Source: Glutamicibacter sp. B1 (lineage in GTDB: Bacteria; Actinomycetota; Actinomycetes; Actinomycetales; Micrococcaceae). Taken from it: a stretch of DNA of 64,000 nt. This document shows, in pieces, positions 26,802 through 35,438 of this stretch. The notes beneath the pieces are model-generated. The model was not told the origin of the DNA and made no database searches. It worked only from the letters and a program-made list of their open reading frames with translations. Location of the stretch: contig NZ_CP125942.1 of the NCBI RefSeq assembly GCF_039602135.1, positions 310,001 through 374,000 on the forward strand. Direction: 5' to 3'. Position 1 is the stretch's first letter, and each line of letters starts with the position of its first letter. The position numbers and the translations under genes were made by a program.

Positions 26802-28202
26802 ATGAGCCAGAAGCGCGAAATTCTCTTCAATGCATTCGATATGAACTGTGTCGTGCACCAGTCGCCAGGCCTGTGGCGTCACCCAGAGGACAAGGCCTCG
26901 ACCTACAACACCATTGGTTACTGGACCCACCTGGCCAAGGTACTAGAAAAGGGCAAGTTCGACGGCCTGTTCATTGCCGACGTGCTAGGCACCTACGATG
27001 TTTTCAACGGGACCAACGAGTCCCCACTGCGCTCCGGTGCACAGGCTCCGGTCAATGACCCGATGATGCTGGTTTCGGCCATGGCAGCAGTGACCGAGAA
27101 CCTCGGCTTTGGTGTTACTGCAGGCACCGCCTACGAGCACCCATACGCTTTCGCCCGTCGCTTGGCTACTCTGGATCACCTGACCAATGGTCGCGTGGGC
27201 TGGAATGTCGTTACCGGTTACCTGCCTTCGGCTGCTCGCAACATGGGTCAGGAAGACCAGATGGAACACGACGAGCGTTACAACCACGCCGACGAGTACC
27301 TCGAAGTCATCTACAAGCTGCTTGAAGGCTCGTGGGAAGACGACGCTGTTCAGGCCGACAAGGAAACCGGGATCTACACCGACCCGGCCAAGGTGCACAA
27401 CATTGAGCACGAAGGCAAGTACTTCAAGGTTCCAGGCATCGCTATCACCGAGCCTTCCACCCAGCGCACCCCAGTGATCTACCAGGCTGGTGCTTCCTCG
27501 CGCGGTATCAAGTTCGCTTCGGAAAATGCTGAAGCAGTCTTCGTGACGAGCCCAACCCGCGAAATCCTCAAGGCCACTGTCACCAAGATCCGTGATGCAG
27601 CCGAAGCGGCTGGCCGCGATCGCTATGACGTGAAGATCTTTGCGATGCAGACCATCATCACCGACGAGACTTCTGAAAAGGCTCAGGCTAAGTACGAAGA
27701 CTACAAGTCCTACGCGGATATTGAGGGTGCTCAGGTACTGATCTCCGGTTGGATGGGTGTGGACCTGTCAGAGTTGGATCCTGACGAGCCACTGGGTTCC
27801 AACGTGAAGTCCAACGCTATCCAGTCTTCGGTGGAAACCTTCCAGAAGGCCAGCGGCGATGATGGCAAGCCATGGACCATCCGCCAGTTGGCAGAGTGGG
27901 TTGGCGTCGGCGGCTTCGGTCCGATCACCGTTGGTTCCGGTGCCGAGGTAGCGGAGAAGCTCATTGACTGGGTGGACTACACCGACGTGGATGGCTTCAA
28001 CCTGGCCTACGCCATCACCCCTGGCACCTTCGAAGACGTTGTTGAGTACGTGGTTCCTGAGCTGCAGGCTCGTGGCGCATACAAGACCGAGTACGCCGAA
28101 GGATCACTGCGCAACAAGCTCTTCAACGCAGGTGACCGGGTCAAGGACACCCACCGTGCCGCCAAGTACAAGATTGCTAACCGCGTAGCTGCTCAGGGCT
28201 AA
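26802..28202 (+). CDS. FMN-dependent monooxygenase, NtaA/SnaA/DszA family
   Basis: 466 residues, luciferase-like TIM barrel of the two-component NtaA/SnaA/DszA (SoxA) branch. Features are FDGLFIADVLGTYDVF, HPYAFARRLATLDHLTNGRVGWNVVTG, NMGQEDQMEHDERY and TPVIYQAGASSRGIKFA. Such enzymes use FMNH2 from a separate reductase to cleave C-S or C-N bonds (DszA opens a sulfone to a sulfinate). The pairing with the DszC-like gene under a SAM riboswitch points to release of sulfur from an organosulfur compound. No flavin reductase gene is visible nearby. Confidence 0.9.
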   Translation: MSQKREILFNAFDMNCVVHQSPGLWRHPEDKASTYNTIGYWTHLAKVLEKGKFDGLFIADVLGTYDVFNGTNESPLRSGAQAPVNDPMMLVSAMAAVTENLGFGVTAGTAYEHPYAFARRLATLDHLTNGRVGWNVVTGYLPSAARNMGQEDQMEHDERYNHADEYLEVIYKLLEGSWEDDAVQADKETGIYTDPAKVHNIEHEGKYFKVPGIAITEPSTQRTPVIYQAGASSRGIKFASENAEAVFVTSPTREILKATVTKIRDAAEAAGRDRYDVKIFAMQTIITDETSEKAQAKYEDYKSYADIEGAQVLISGWMGVDLSELDPDEPLGSNVKSNAIQSSVETFQKASGDDGKPWTIRQLAEWVGVGGFGPITVGSGAEVAEKLIDWVDYTDVDGFNLAYAITPGTFEDVVEYVVPELQARGAYKTEYAEGSLRNKLFNAGDRVKDTHRAAKYKIANRVAAQG

Positions 28203-28244
28203 CCTCCTGAGAAGCCGAGCGAGCTGCCCATAGACAGCCCGCAA

Positions 28245-28280
28245 ATGCCCCAGTTCAAAATTCTGAACTGGGGCATTTTT
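28245..28280 (+). terminator. terminator after the DszA-like gene
   Basis: 13-bp perfect stem (28245-28257 with 28264-28276), six-base loop, and a run of T. Confidence 0.92.
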
Positions 28281-28390
28281 GTGCCTTTGACGGCTGTTCT
28301 CAGGAGCATCGCATAGAAGCGAGCCAATGAATAGCCCCGGTGGCAGCACAGGGTTTGTGCGTATGGTGAAGGGCATGCGCATCTAGAACC

Positions 28391-29065
28391 TTAGGTCAGC
28401 GCAAGATGTGCTTCTGAAACCTGCAACAACTCTTGGAACAGCTGTTTGTTCCACTGGAATCCACGTTGAGCTTCATCCAGCACGGCTACGGCGCGAGTTT
28501 CGTCCTCACCGAAGATATCTAATTGCAGCCGATAGCGGTCTTTGTAGAGCTTCGGCTTCTCGATTTGCTCAAAATTCCACATGTTCAGCGCTTCAGGGGC
28601 AATGCCGTAGTGGCGGGCTACGAGCTTACCTATGGGAAGACCGCCGGATAGATCGCCGAGGTAACGCAGATAATGGTGGGCAACGAGCCTGGCAGGTTCG
28701 ATAGCGGCCGCATGGATGGCTTCTACATACTCGGTCGTGGCAGGTAGAGCGGGTGGTAACTGCTCGAAGCCATGAGCAGGTAGGAGCACCGCTAGATCCC
28801 CATCGATATTTGCCGAGCGCTCCAGTGCAAGGTCAAAGATGGGAGATAGCTCAGCTTGGTGAGCCAGCCGTCGCACCTCCTGCTCCAAAGCTGCATAAAT
28901 ATAGTGATACTGCGAGATCAGTAGCGTGTAGTCACGTGCGCTACGCTCGCCAGCCATCAACGTCGTGATGAACTTACTGGACTCTGCCGACTGGTGGTCA
29001 TCTTGGGTGACCTGGCGTAGCCGAGTTGAAAATTGTGGTTGATCGATAACTGTCATGTTCCCCAT
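28391..29065 (-). CDS. hmuO: heme oxygenase (biliverdin-producing)
   Basis: 224 residues, HmuO/HO-1 fold. The proximal heme ligand is His24 in DDHQSAESSKF. The distal helix with the flexible glycines is RYLGDLSGGLPIGK. The enzyme cleaves heme to biliverdin, CO and iron in the cytosol. It is divergent from the hmuTUV heme-import operon, so imported heme is the likely substrate. A palindrome TTAAGGGTACCCTAA about 35 bases upstream may be an iron-repressor site. An alternative start nine bases downstream (29056) is equally possible. Confidence 0.93.
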   Translation of the reverse strand: MGNMTVIDQPQFSTRLRQVTQDDHQSAESSKFITTLMAGERSARDYTLLISQYHYIYAALEQEVRRLAHQAELSPIFDLALERSANIDGDLAVLLPAHGFEQLPPALPATTEYVEAIHAAAIEPARLVAHHYLRYLGDLSGGLPIGKLVARHYGIAPEALNMWNFEQIEKPKLYKDRYRLQLDIFGEDETRAVAVLDEAQRGFQWNKQLFQELLQVSEAHLALT

Positions 29066-29100
29066 GGTCCTTAGATACGAGTCGATTTCAAGGATTTTGT

Positions 29101-29115
29101 TAAGGGTACCCTAAT
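29101..29115. promoter_or_regulatory. possible IdeR/DtxR-type site upstream of hmuO
   Basis: TTAAGGGTACCCTAA is a near-perfect palindrome whose TTAGGG half-site (minus strand) resembles DtxR half-sites, but the overall spacing is shorter than the 19-bp consensus. Position just upstream of hmuO supports a regulatory role. Confidence 0.4.
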
Positions 29116-29384
29116 ATTCTGCATCTCACGACCGGTCGGTCGGTGTGATCCAGTTCACGGCGAATGAACGTCGGGAAGACCTTGAGTAGTTCACTATTCG
29201 GTGGGCGTTTGGCGATTTTCAAAAATATTTGACTGATATGGTGATATTTATAAAATTTTCCTTCAGCATTACGTTTCTGGGTGCGCTAGTTGGTGCCCGT
29301 CGGCGCGTCTGCAGATGACGGCTGGCAGGCTGAAAAGAATTTTTATTGCGATACGAAATCATTCTTTAAGCTACTATCTAGAGC

Positions 29385-29403
29385 TTAGGTGAACTTAACC
29401 TAA
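29385..29403. promoter_or_regulatory. IdeR/DtxR iron box upstream of hmuT
   Basis: TTAGGTGAACTTAACCTAA matches 14 to 15 of the 19 bases of the consensus TTAGGTTAGGCTAACCTAA, with both outer half-sites intact. It lies 15 bases before the hmuT start. Iron-loaded IdeR/DtxR would repress the heme-uptake operon. Confidence 0.82.
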
Positions 29404-29418
29404 ATACTTGAGGCGCAT

Positions 29419-30573
29419 GTGGGAATGCCACCTCGGGTCATCAACACTCTCGCATCTAGGATTTCTGTGTTTCGCAAGCAAAATATCTCTGGCCGCCTTA
29501 AGCTGACCGCTCTGGGCCTGGCAACTTTGTTAGTGGTGACAGCGTGCGGAAATGGTGCTTCCAAAAACACCATTGACGGAAGCGGCAAGGCGTTATCGTC
29601 AGTTCAGACTCTCGAAGACCCGAAATCTTATGAAGGTCCATCCACCGCAGTTCTTAGCGGCGCAGACATCGATCCGATCGCACAGCATCCCGAAGCAAAG
29701 CTGCCCGCCAGCATTGTTGACGCCCAAGAGAATCAGGTAACCGTCACCGACATCTCACGGATCCTACCCATTGACCTTTACGGGACATCCTCACGCGTGG
29801 TCTTCGACTTAGGCCTGGGCGACAACGTCATTGGACGGGATACCTCTACAACCTTTGATGAGGCCCAAGACCTGCCAGTGGTCACCCAAAACGGACACGA
29901 ACTCAACGCAGAAGCGATCTTGCAGCTCGCACCCTCGGTCATTATTACCGACACATCGCTAGGGCCATGGGACGTCATTGAACAAATGCGTGAAGCTGGA
30001 ATTCCCGTGGTCGTATTGGACTCCGAGCGTAGTTTGGAGACCTCGGCCGAAATGATCGAGCAGATTGCCTCGGCACTCGGTGTGCCCGAAGAAGGCAAAA
30101 AGCTTGCCGAACGAACCGAAGCCGACATTGAGAAAATCACCGCTCAGATCTCTGACATCGCGCCCGAGGGAGACCGAAGAGTGCGCATGCTCATGCTCTA
30201 TGCGCGTGGCCAATCCGGAATTTACTACATCTTCGGCAAGGGCTCTGGCGCCGACTCACTGATCACTTCGTTGGGAGGAATCGACGTGGCCAGCGAAATT
30301 GGTTGGGACGGCATGAAACCAATGACGGATGAAGCCATGGTCAATGCAGAACCAGACCTGATCATCATGATGACCAAGGGCCTGGAATCAGTGGGCGGGG
30401 TGGAAGGCATCGCCGATTCGGTGCCAGCCATTGACCTCACGCCAGCAGGTAAGAACCACCGAATCGTGGACATGGCCGATTCACAATTGTTGAGTTTCGG
30501 CCCGAACTCCGCAGCAGTGCTGGAGGCTATGTCGGTCGCTGTGTATGCGCCCGATGCTGGAGAAGACTCATGA
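29419..30573 (+). CDS. hmuT: heme ABC transporter, substrate-binding lipoprotein
   Basis: 384 residues. A signal peptide ends in a lipobox (LLVVTACGNG), so it is a membrane-anchored lipoprotein. The periplasmic-binding fold of the FecB/TroA class shows RVVFDLGLGDNVIGRD, LNAEAILQLAPSVIITD and GNVDxAxEIGWDGMKPM-like sequence. HmuT takes heme from surface receptors and passes it to HmuUV. GTG at 29419 with GAGG five bases upstream was chosen; ATG at 29425 is possible. Its stop overlaps hmuU by four bases. An IdeR box controls the operon. Confidence 0.9.
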   Translation: MGMPPRVINTLASRISVFRKQNISGRLKLTALGLATLLVVTACGNGASKNTIDGSGKALSSVQTLEDPKSYEGPSTAVLSGADIDPIAQHPEAKLPASIVDAQENQVTVTDISRILPIDLYGTSSRVVFDLGLGDNVIGRDTSTTFDEAQDLPVVTQNGHELNAEAILQLAPSVIITDTSLGPWDVIEQMREAGIPVVVLDSERSLETSAEMIEQIASALGVPEEGKKLAERTEADIEKITAQISDIAPEGDRRVRMLMLYARGQSGIYYIFGKGSGADSLITSLGGIDVASEIGWDGMKPMTDEAMVNAEPDLIIMMTKGLESVGGVEGIADSVPAIDLTPAGKNHRIVDMADSQLLSFGPNSAAVLEAMSVAVYAPDAGEDS

Positions 30574-31703
30574 GCACAACGCAGAACGCTCCACTGCGCC
30601 TTGAAATCACAGATCTTCAGCTCGAAGGCGAAGCGCCGAATACGGCTCCGCTCGGCACAAAACCGAACTCAAAGAAAGGAAATCTGATCGTACTTAGCGC
30701 ACTAGGCCTCGCAGTATTCGTGATGGCTCTTATTAGCGCCGGGGTTGGTCAGATGCAGATCAGCGTTCCAGAGATTTTGGCCAGCATCGCCCACCGTGTG
30801 GGCTTGGACTGGGGCACACTGCCAGAACAACAGTTTGCTCAGCAAGCTTTATGGACGATTCGATTCCCTCGTGTGGTCATGGCCATCATCGTTGGAGCCG
30901 CATTGGCAGCCGGCGGAGTTCTGATGCAAGGAGTCTTCGGCAATCCGCTGGCTGAGCCCAGCGTGGTGGGAGTTTCCTCCGGCGCTGCAGCATTCGCCTG
31001 CACCTCCATCGCCTTTGGGTTGAGTATCTTCGGCAACTGGACCACCATCATTGCAGCATTTCTCGGTGGGCTCTTGGCCACCGCCTTGGTCTATCTCACC
31101 GCACGGCACTCTGGCCGCACAGAAGTAGTCACCCTGGTCCTAACCGGTGTTGCTATCAACGCGATTGCCGGGGCCTGTATCGCCTTGATGACTTTTCTTT
31201 CCGACACTTCGGCTCGTGAAGAAATCATCTTCTGGCAACTGGGCTCGCTCAACGGCACCATGTGGAACAACGTCGTCAGCGCTGGACCTATTGCACTCAT
31301 TGGCATCATCTTTGCCATGACCCAAACCCGAAAACTGGATCTACTGGCTTTAGGCGAACGTCCCGCACGCCATCTTGGGGTGAACGTAGAGCGACTACGC
31401 AAAGAAGTCATTGTTATCGTGGCCTTTCTAACTTCAGCCGCCGTGGCCTTTGCCGGCGTGATCGGGTTCGTCGGGCTGGTAGTGCCACACATTCTTCGCA
31501 TGGCATTGGGTCCGGGGCATCGCCTGTTGTTGCCGGCCTCGGTCATGGGCGGTGCATTGCTTCTGCTGGTTGCCGACACCGTGGCACGCACATTAGTAGC
31601 CAACGCAGATCTGCCCATCGGCATGCTCACGGCCCTGGTTGGTGGCCCATTCTTCTTCTGGCTCATTCGCCGCACGCGTCGTGGTGCTGGGGGTTGGTCA
31701 TGA
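30570..31703 (+). CDS. hmuU: heme ABC transporter permease
   Basis: 377 residues, FecCD family with about ten membrane helices. Conserved segments are WTIRFPRVVMAIIVGAALAAGGVLMQGVFGNPLAEPSVVGVSSGA, ERPARHLGVNVERLR (the EAA-like coupling loop) and GLVVPHILRMALGPGHR. It has a hydrophilic N-terminal tail of ~45 residues. The start overlaps the hmuT stop (ATGA) and its stop overlaps hmuV, so the three are coupled. Confidence 0.93.
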   Translation: MSTTQNAPLRLEITDLQLEGEAPNTAPLGTKPNSKKGNLIVLSALGLAVFVMALISAGVGQMQISVPEILASIAHRVGLDWGTLPEQQFAQQALWTIRFPRVVMAIIVGAALAAGGVLMQGVFGNPLAEPSVVGVSSGAAAFACTSIAFGLSIFGNWTTIIAAFLGGLLATALVYLTARHSGRTEVVTLVLTGVAINAIAGACIALMTFLSDTSAREEIIFWQLGSLNGTMWNNVVSAGPIALIGIIFAMTQTRKLDLLALGERPARHLGVNVERLRKEVIVIVAFLTSAAVAFAGVIGFVGLVVPHILRMALGPGHRLLLPASVMGGALLLLVADTVARTLVANADLPIGMLTALVGGPFFFWLIRRTRRGAGGWS

Positions 31704-32518
31704 TGCCTCAGCCAATAATGCAAGTTATCAATGCAACGTTGTCCTTGGGCGGTCGGCGAGTTCTCGACACGGTCAATCTGGACCTCTACCCCGGTGAAGT
31801 TGTGGCCTTGGTAGGGCCCAACGGTGCCGGAAAGTCCACTCTCCTGGCCGCAATGTGTGGTGATGAGCCACTGGATTCGGGGCAGATTCTGCTTCAGGGA
31901 CGTGAAGTCATGCACCGCTCGGCCAAGGACCTTGCACAACTCAGGGCAGTGCAAACCCAAGAGTCACGGATTTCCTTTGCCTTCACCGGTGAAGATGTCA
32001 TCCGGATGGGCCGTTCACCGTGGACGGGCACTATTGAGGAGGAACGGGACGAGGAAGTCATTGCTACCGCGGTATCCGTGACTGAATCCCAACCGCTGAT
32101 ATCGCGAGCAGTGCAAACACTCTCCGGCGGTGAGAAAGCCCGGATTTCTTTTGCCCGGGCACTGGCACAAGAAACCATGCTGGTGTTCCTTGATGAGCCC
32201 ACCGCAGCGATGGATATCCGGCATCAAGAACATCTGATGAGTACCGTGCGTTCACGGGCCAATTCCGGGGTCACTGCGGTTGTCGTCCTGCATGACCTAT
32301 CCCTGGCTGCCGCCTATGCAGACCGAGTAGTACTGCTTGACGAGGGGCGAGTAATCGCTCATGGCACCCCTGAAGAAGTACTCACGGCACAGAATCTGCA
32401 GAGCATCTATCGCTACCCGGTCAGTGTTTTTGAACATACAGAGCACGGGGGACTAGTGATCGTTCCGCTTCGTGCGCACTCAAGCACCCAACGTTTCCCC
32501 GAAGGAGAACTGATATGA
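31700..32518 (+). CDS. hmuV: heme ABC transporter ATP-binding protein
   Basis: 272 residues. Walker A is VALVGPNGAGKSTLL, the signature motif is VQTLSGGEKARISFARAL, Walker B is MLVFLDEPTAAMD, and the switch His is in VVVLHDLSLAAAY. It energises HmuU. ATG at 31700 overlaps the hmuU stop; a second ATG follows at 31703. Its stop overlaps the next gene (ATGA at 32515). Confidence 0.94.
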   Translation: MMPQPIMQVINATLSLGGRRVLDTVNLDLYPGEVVALVGPNGAGKSTLLAAMCGDEPLDSGQILLQGREVMHRSAKDLAQLRAVQTQESRISFAFTGEDVIRMGRSPWTGTIEEERDEEVIATAVSVTESQPLISRAVQTLSGGEKARISFARALAQETMLVFLDEPTAAMDIRHQEHLMSTVRSRANSGVTAVVVLHDLSLAAAYADRVVLLDEGRVIAHGTPEEVLTAQNLQSIYRYPVSVFEHTEHGGLVIVPLRAHSSTQRFPEGELI

Positions 32519-33990
32519 GCTCCCCATATGCAACACAGCGCACAGCGTTGGGACGAGACAATCGGTTCAGAACATTACTGATCGCGGTAGTCGTCGCCAT
32601 GATGCTCAGTTGTGGACTTGTTGCGACTTCACCCGCTCAGGCCGCGGGTACACTGAGCGTCACCTCCAACCTGGGCACCGGCAAAGCTTCAGCGACCGGA
32701 GCGACAACCATCACGGTAAAAGGTTCGGGATTCCAATCCGTGAAGAACGGATTTGGTGGGATATATGTCGTCTTTGGATACATTTCCAATACCGCAGGGT
32801 GGAAGCCAAGCAAGGGTGGAACCAGCGGGAAAGACTTCTATTATGTCGCGGACTCGCAGACTAAAAACAATAAGGGATACCAGCGTTTTGTCGCGTTCCC
32901 TGGCTCAAGTACCGCAGACAGTGCCAATGGTGGAACTATCGCCGCCAATGGAACATTCAGCACCACCATAGTGATCCCGGGACCAACCTTTAGCGCAGCA
33001 ACAGCCTCGGGCGGAAGCAAGAACATCGATTGCCGGGAAGTCACCTGCGGCATCATCACCATCGGCGCGCACGGAGTCGTCAACGGAGCTAATGAAGCAT
33101 TCACCCCGGTGAGCTTTGGTAGCGCCTCCGCCCAGACCCAGAAACAGTCGCAAAAACAAACCACTAAAGATACGTCGACAGCCCAACAGTCAACAGAATC
33201 CGCGACCAGCCAGCAGGCTCCGAGCGCAGGCGGGGAATCCACAAACTCCACTACTCAACAAGGTGGCAACGATACTGCTGACACCGAGCCGAACGGTGAA
33301 CAAACCGCTGACGAAGAGAGTGCCGAAGACACTTCGAATGGCCAAACGGTACGCGAAGCGGTCACCAGTGGGGATCCCACGCTAGGCCTAGAACAAGGGA
33401 CCGTCATCGCCGGCAGGTCGTTGGGATTCACCGGTCGCGGATTTGCTGCAGGCGAGCAAGTTGTTGCCAGCATTTCCTCAGGCTTGAGTGCTGCAGGACC
33501 GGTAGTTGCCGGTGAATTTGGTGAAATCGCTGGCACCGTCCAAATTCCTGCCGACACCGTAGCAGGCACCCACAAGATCAAACTCACCGGTGCAGGTTCA
33601 GGAACCTCGGTTGAAGCCGAATTCAGTGTGATGGCTGATGCCCAAGCGCTTGCGAGTGCGACACCGCAGGACCAGCAGCCTATACGCTGGGCGCTGATTG
33701 CGGTAGTTGTCGCCGGGGCGCTGCTGGCCGTATTGATTATCAGCTCGCTGATCTCGGGAATTATGCGTAGCCGCCGGAAGGCTGCCCAAAAATCTGAGCC
33801 CGCCATCTCAAGACAACGTAAGGTCAAGCGCCGGGTTCAGAAGCGTCGACGCCCAGCCAAGGGTAGGCCACCTGTTGAACAAACCATGGAGGCCAGAGCA
33901 TCGGTTGGGCAAGAAGCGCTCGCCGAAGACGAGTTACAGACTTCTGCCCTAGACCTACTTGAAGAGAGCTTTGATAAGGAGCGGGCGTGA
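32515..33990 (+). CDS. membrane-anchored surface protein of the heme-uptake operon
   Basis: 491 residues. Signal peptide to about residue 43 (SPAQAAG). A beta-rich extracellular domain covers residues ~45-205 (TTITVKGSGFQ ... YVVFGYIS ... CREVTCGIITIGAHGVVN ... FTPVSF). A low-complexity Gln/Thr/Ser/Glu linker follows (~210-285), then an Ig-like domain (~295-380, VIAGRSLGFTGRGFAAGEQV). A membrane helix lies near 394-415 and a strongly basic cytoplasmic tail follows. The CREVTCGI pair could form a disulfide. Translational coupling between hmuV and an HtaA gene implies work in heme capture or relay at the wall. Direct heme binding is not shown. Confidence 0.82.
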   Translation: MSSPYATQRTALGRDNRFRTLLIAVVVAMMLSCGLVATSPAQAAGTLSVTSNLGTGKASATGATTITVKGSGFQSVKNGFGGIYVVFGYISNTAGWKPSKGGTSGKDFYYVADSQTKNNKGYQRFVAFPGSSTADSANGGTIAANGTFSTTIVIPGPTFSAATASGGSKNIDCREVTCGIITIGAHGVVNGANEAFTPVSFGSASAQTQKQSQKQTTKDTSTAQQSTESATSQQAPSAGGESTNSTTQQGGNDTADTEPNGEQTADEESAEDTSNGQTVREAVTSGDPTLGLEQGTVIAGRSLGFTGRGFAAGEQVVASISSGLSAAGPVVAGEFGEIAGTVQIPADTVAGTHKIKLTGAGSGTSVEAEFSVMADAQALASATPQDQQPIRWALIAVVVAGALLAVLIISSLISGIMRSRRKAAQKSEPAISRQRKVKRRVQKRRRPAKGRPPVEQTMEARASVGQEALAEDELQTSALDLLEESFDKERA

Positions 33991-35321
33991 GTTTGCGACA
34001 TCGTGTTCTTTCGGCACTCATCGTGCCTGTTATCGGTGCCAGCATGCTGTTGACCGGACAGGTAGCTGTTGCAGCAGATAATAACGGCAGCAAGGAAATT
34101 GACCTGAAGGTCACCATTCCACAAGCGGATGCCTTTGAAGTCAAAGATGCCCAATTCCGTTGGGGAGTTAATGTCGAGTCGAACTCAGGGTCCTTTTCCG
34201 GAGACTGCAACTTCCTGTCCGCGGGTGTCGCCGCAGATGCCGGGGCGAGCAAGGTATGGAAAGAATCCGATGATCTGTATAAGACCCAGGACGGCAATAC
34301 TCGTATTGAGAAACCTAACGCCGCCGGTGAGTGGGCCAGCGCTTCATGGGCTAATAAGTGTCAAGACGCCAACGGACGCACGGTCACTACTGACCTATCT
34401 GAATCGGGTACCGGGGCACAGGTAGTCATTGATCAGGGCACCGGAAAAGTTGATGCAGCGAAGGGAACCGCCGAGATTTCCTGGAAGGGCTCGTTCTCTT
34501 TGGTGTTCTACGGAGGGCTGACCTACTGGTCGCTGTCTGACCCGGTACTTAAAGTTGCCGACGGGAAAGGGACCTTGACCGCAACTGCTAGCGGGTATGC
34601 CGCCGATCGCATCGACACCACCAAATGGAACAAGATCGAAAGCAAGAACATCGTGATGGCCCAACTGCCCAAGGTGAGTCTTGGAAAGAATGGCATCGTG
34701 AGCACCCCCGCGTATCAAGGCGTCAAGATCGACGGGGTTGAACCGGCACAGTCGCGCGAACAGTCCTGGTGGGGCTCGTTCCCCAAAGATTGGGTCGAGT
34801 TTAACCAACTCACCGGTCAAGGATCGTATTGGTATTCATCCGGTGGCGCCGCCGACGTTCGCAAGGTAGCCACCGATGTCTACATCAATTACACGCAAGA
34901 AAACTCGGTGATTGCTACACCCATCGCGCCTCAGAAAAACGATACGGATCAGTCTGGGGATAGCGAGAGCGGTGTGGTGAGCGAAGAACAAGAGAATTCC
35001 GGAGGAGCTAATGAAGCGACCTCTGGGGTAGCCAGTGCCGGTTCGCCGGTACAGCAACTGGTGCAACAAGCGCTCGAGTCGGTTCTGCCGGCCAGCGCAG
35101 TACTACCAGGAGCAGGTACCACCCTGCTTGAACCAACGGCTTTGGCGACCAGAGCTATCAACTGGGTCGGAAAGTCGCTTATTCCAGAAGCTGTGGAACG
35201 CGTCAAGGACTATAAGGAACCACTGTTGTGGTCCCTGGCGGGTTTGCTGGCGTTGGGCAGCGTGGCATGGGTTGGATTCCGCCACGGCTGGCTTGTCTGG
35301 CCCTTCTCGTCGAAAAAGTAA
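33987..35321 (+). CDS. HtaA-domain heme-binding surface protein, membrane-anchored
   Basis: 444 residues from GTG at 33987 overlapping the previous stop. Signal peptide ends near AVAAD. One HtaA (CR) domain covers residues ~35-310: FRWGVNVESNSGSFSG, CNFLSAGVAADAG, SFSLVFYGGLTYWSLSDPVLKV, then SFPKDWVEFNQLTGQGSYWYSSGGAAD. Corynebacterial HtaA domains bind heme through a conserved tyrosine. A disordered acidic linker, then a C-terminal membrane helix (WSLAGLLALGSVAWVGFRHG) and a short KK tail, hold it at the membrane. It probably hands heme to HmuT. Confidence 0.88.
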   Translation: MSLRHRVLSALIVPVIGASMLLTGQVAVAADNNGSKEIDLKVTIPQADAFEVKDAQFRWGVNVESNSGSFSGDCNFLSAGVAADAGASKVWKESDDLYKTQDGNTRIEKPNAAGEWASASWANKCQDANGRTVTTDLSESGTGAQVVIDQGTGKVDAAKGTAEISWKGSFSLVFYGGLTYWSLSDPVLKVADGKGTLTATASGYAADRIDTTKWNKIESKNIVMAQLPKVSLGKNGIVSTPAYQGVKIDGVEPAQSREQSWWGSFPKDWVEFNQLTGQGSYWYSSGGAADVRKVATDVYINYTQENSVIATPIAPQKNDTDQSGDSESGVVSEEQENSGGANEATSGVASAGSPVQQLVQQALESVLPASAVLPGAGTTLLEPTALATRAINWVGKSLIPEAVERVKDYKEPLLWSLAGLLALGSVAWVGFRHGWLVWPFSSKK

Positions 35322-35438
35322 GGGTCAGCACTACATCGATCCGGGAGCATCAAAGCTCCCGCGGTCAAACTGATACACCTCACCGTCGGAACCCGCCAGG
35401 TTCCGACTCCATTCTAAAATCACTCGGAGGAAAAGTCC

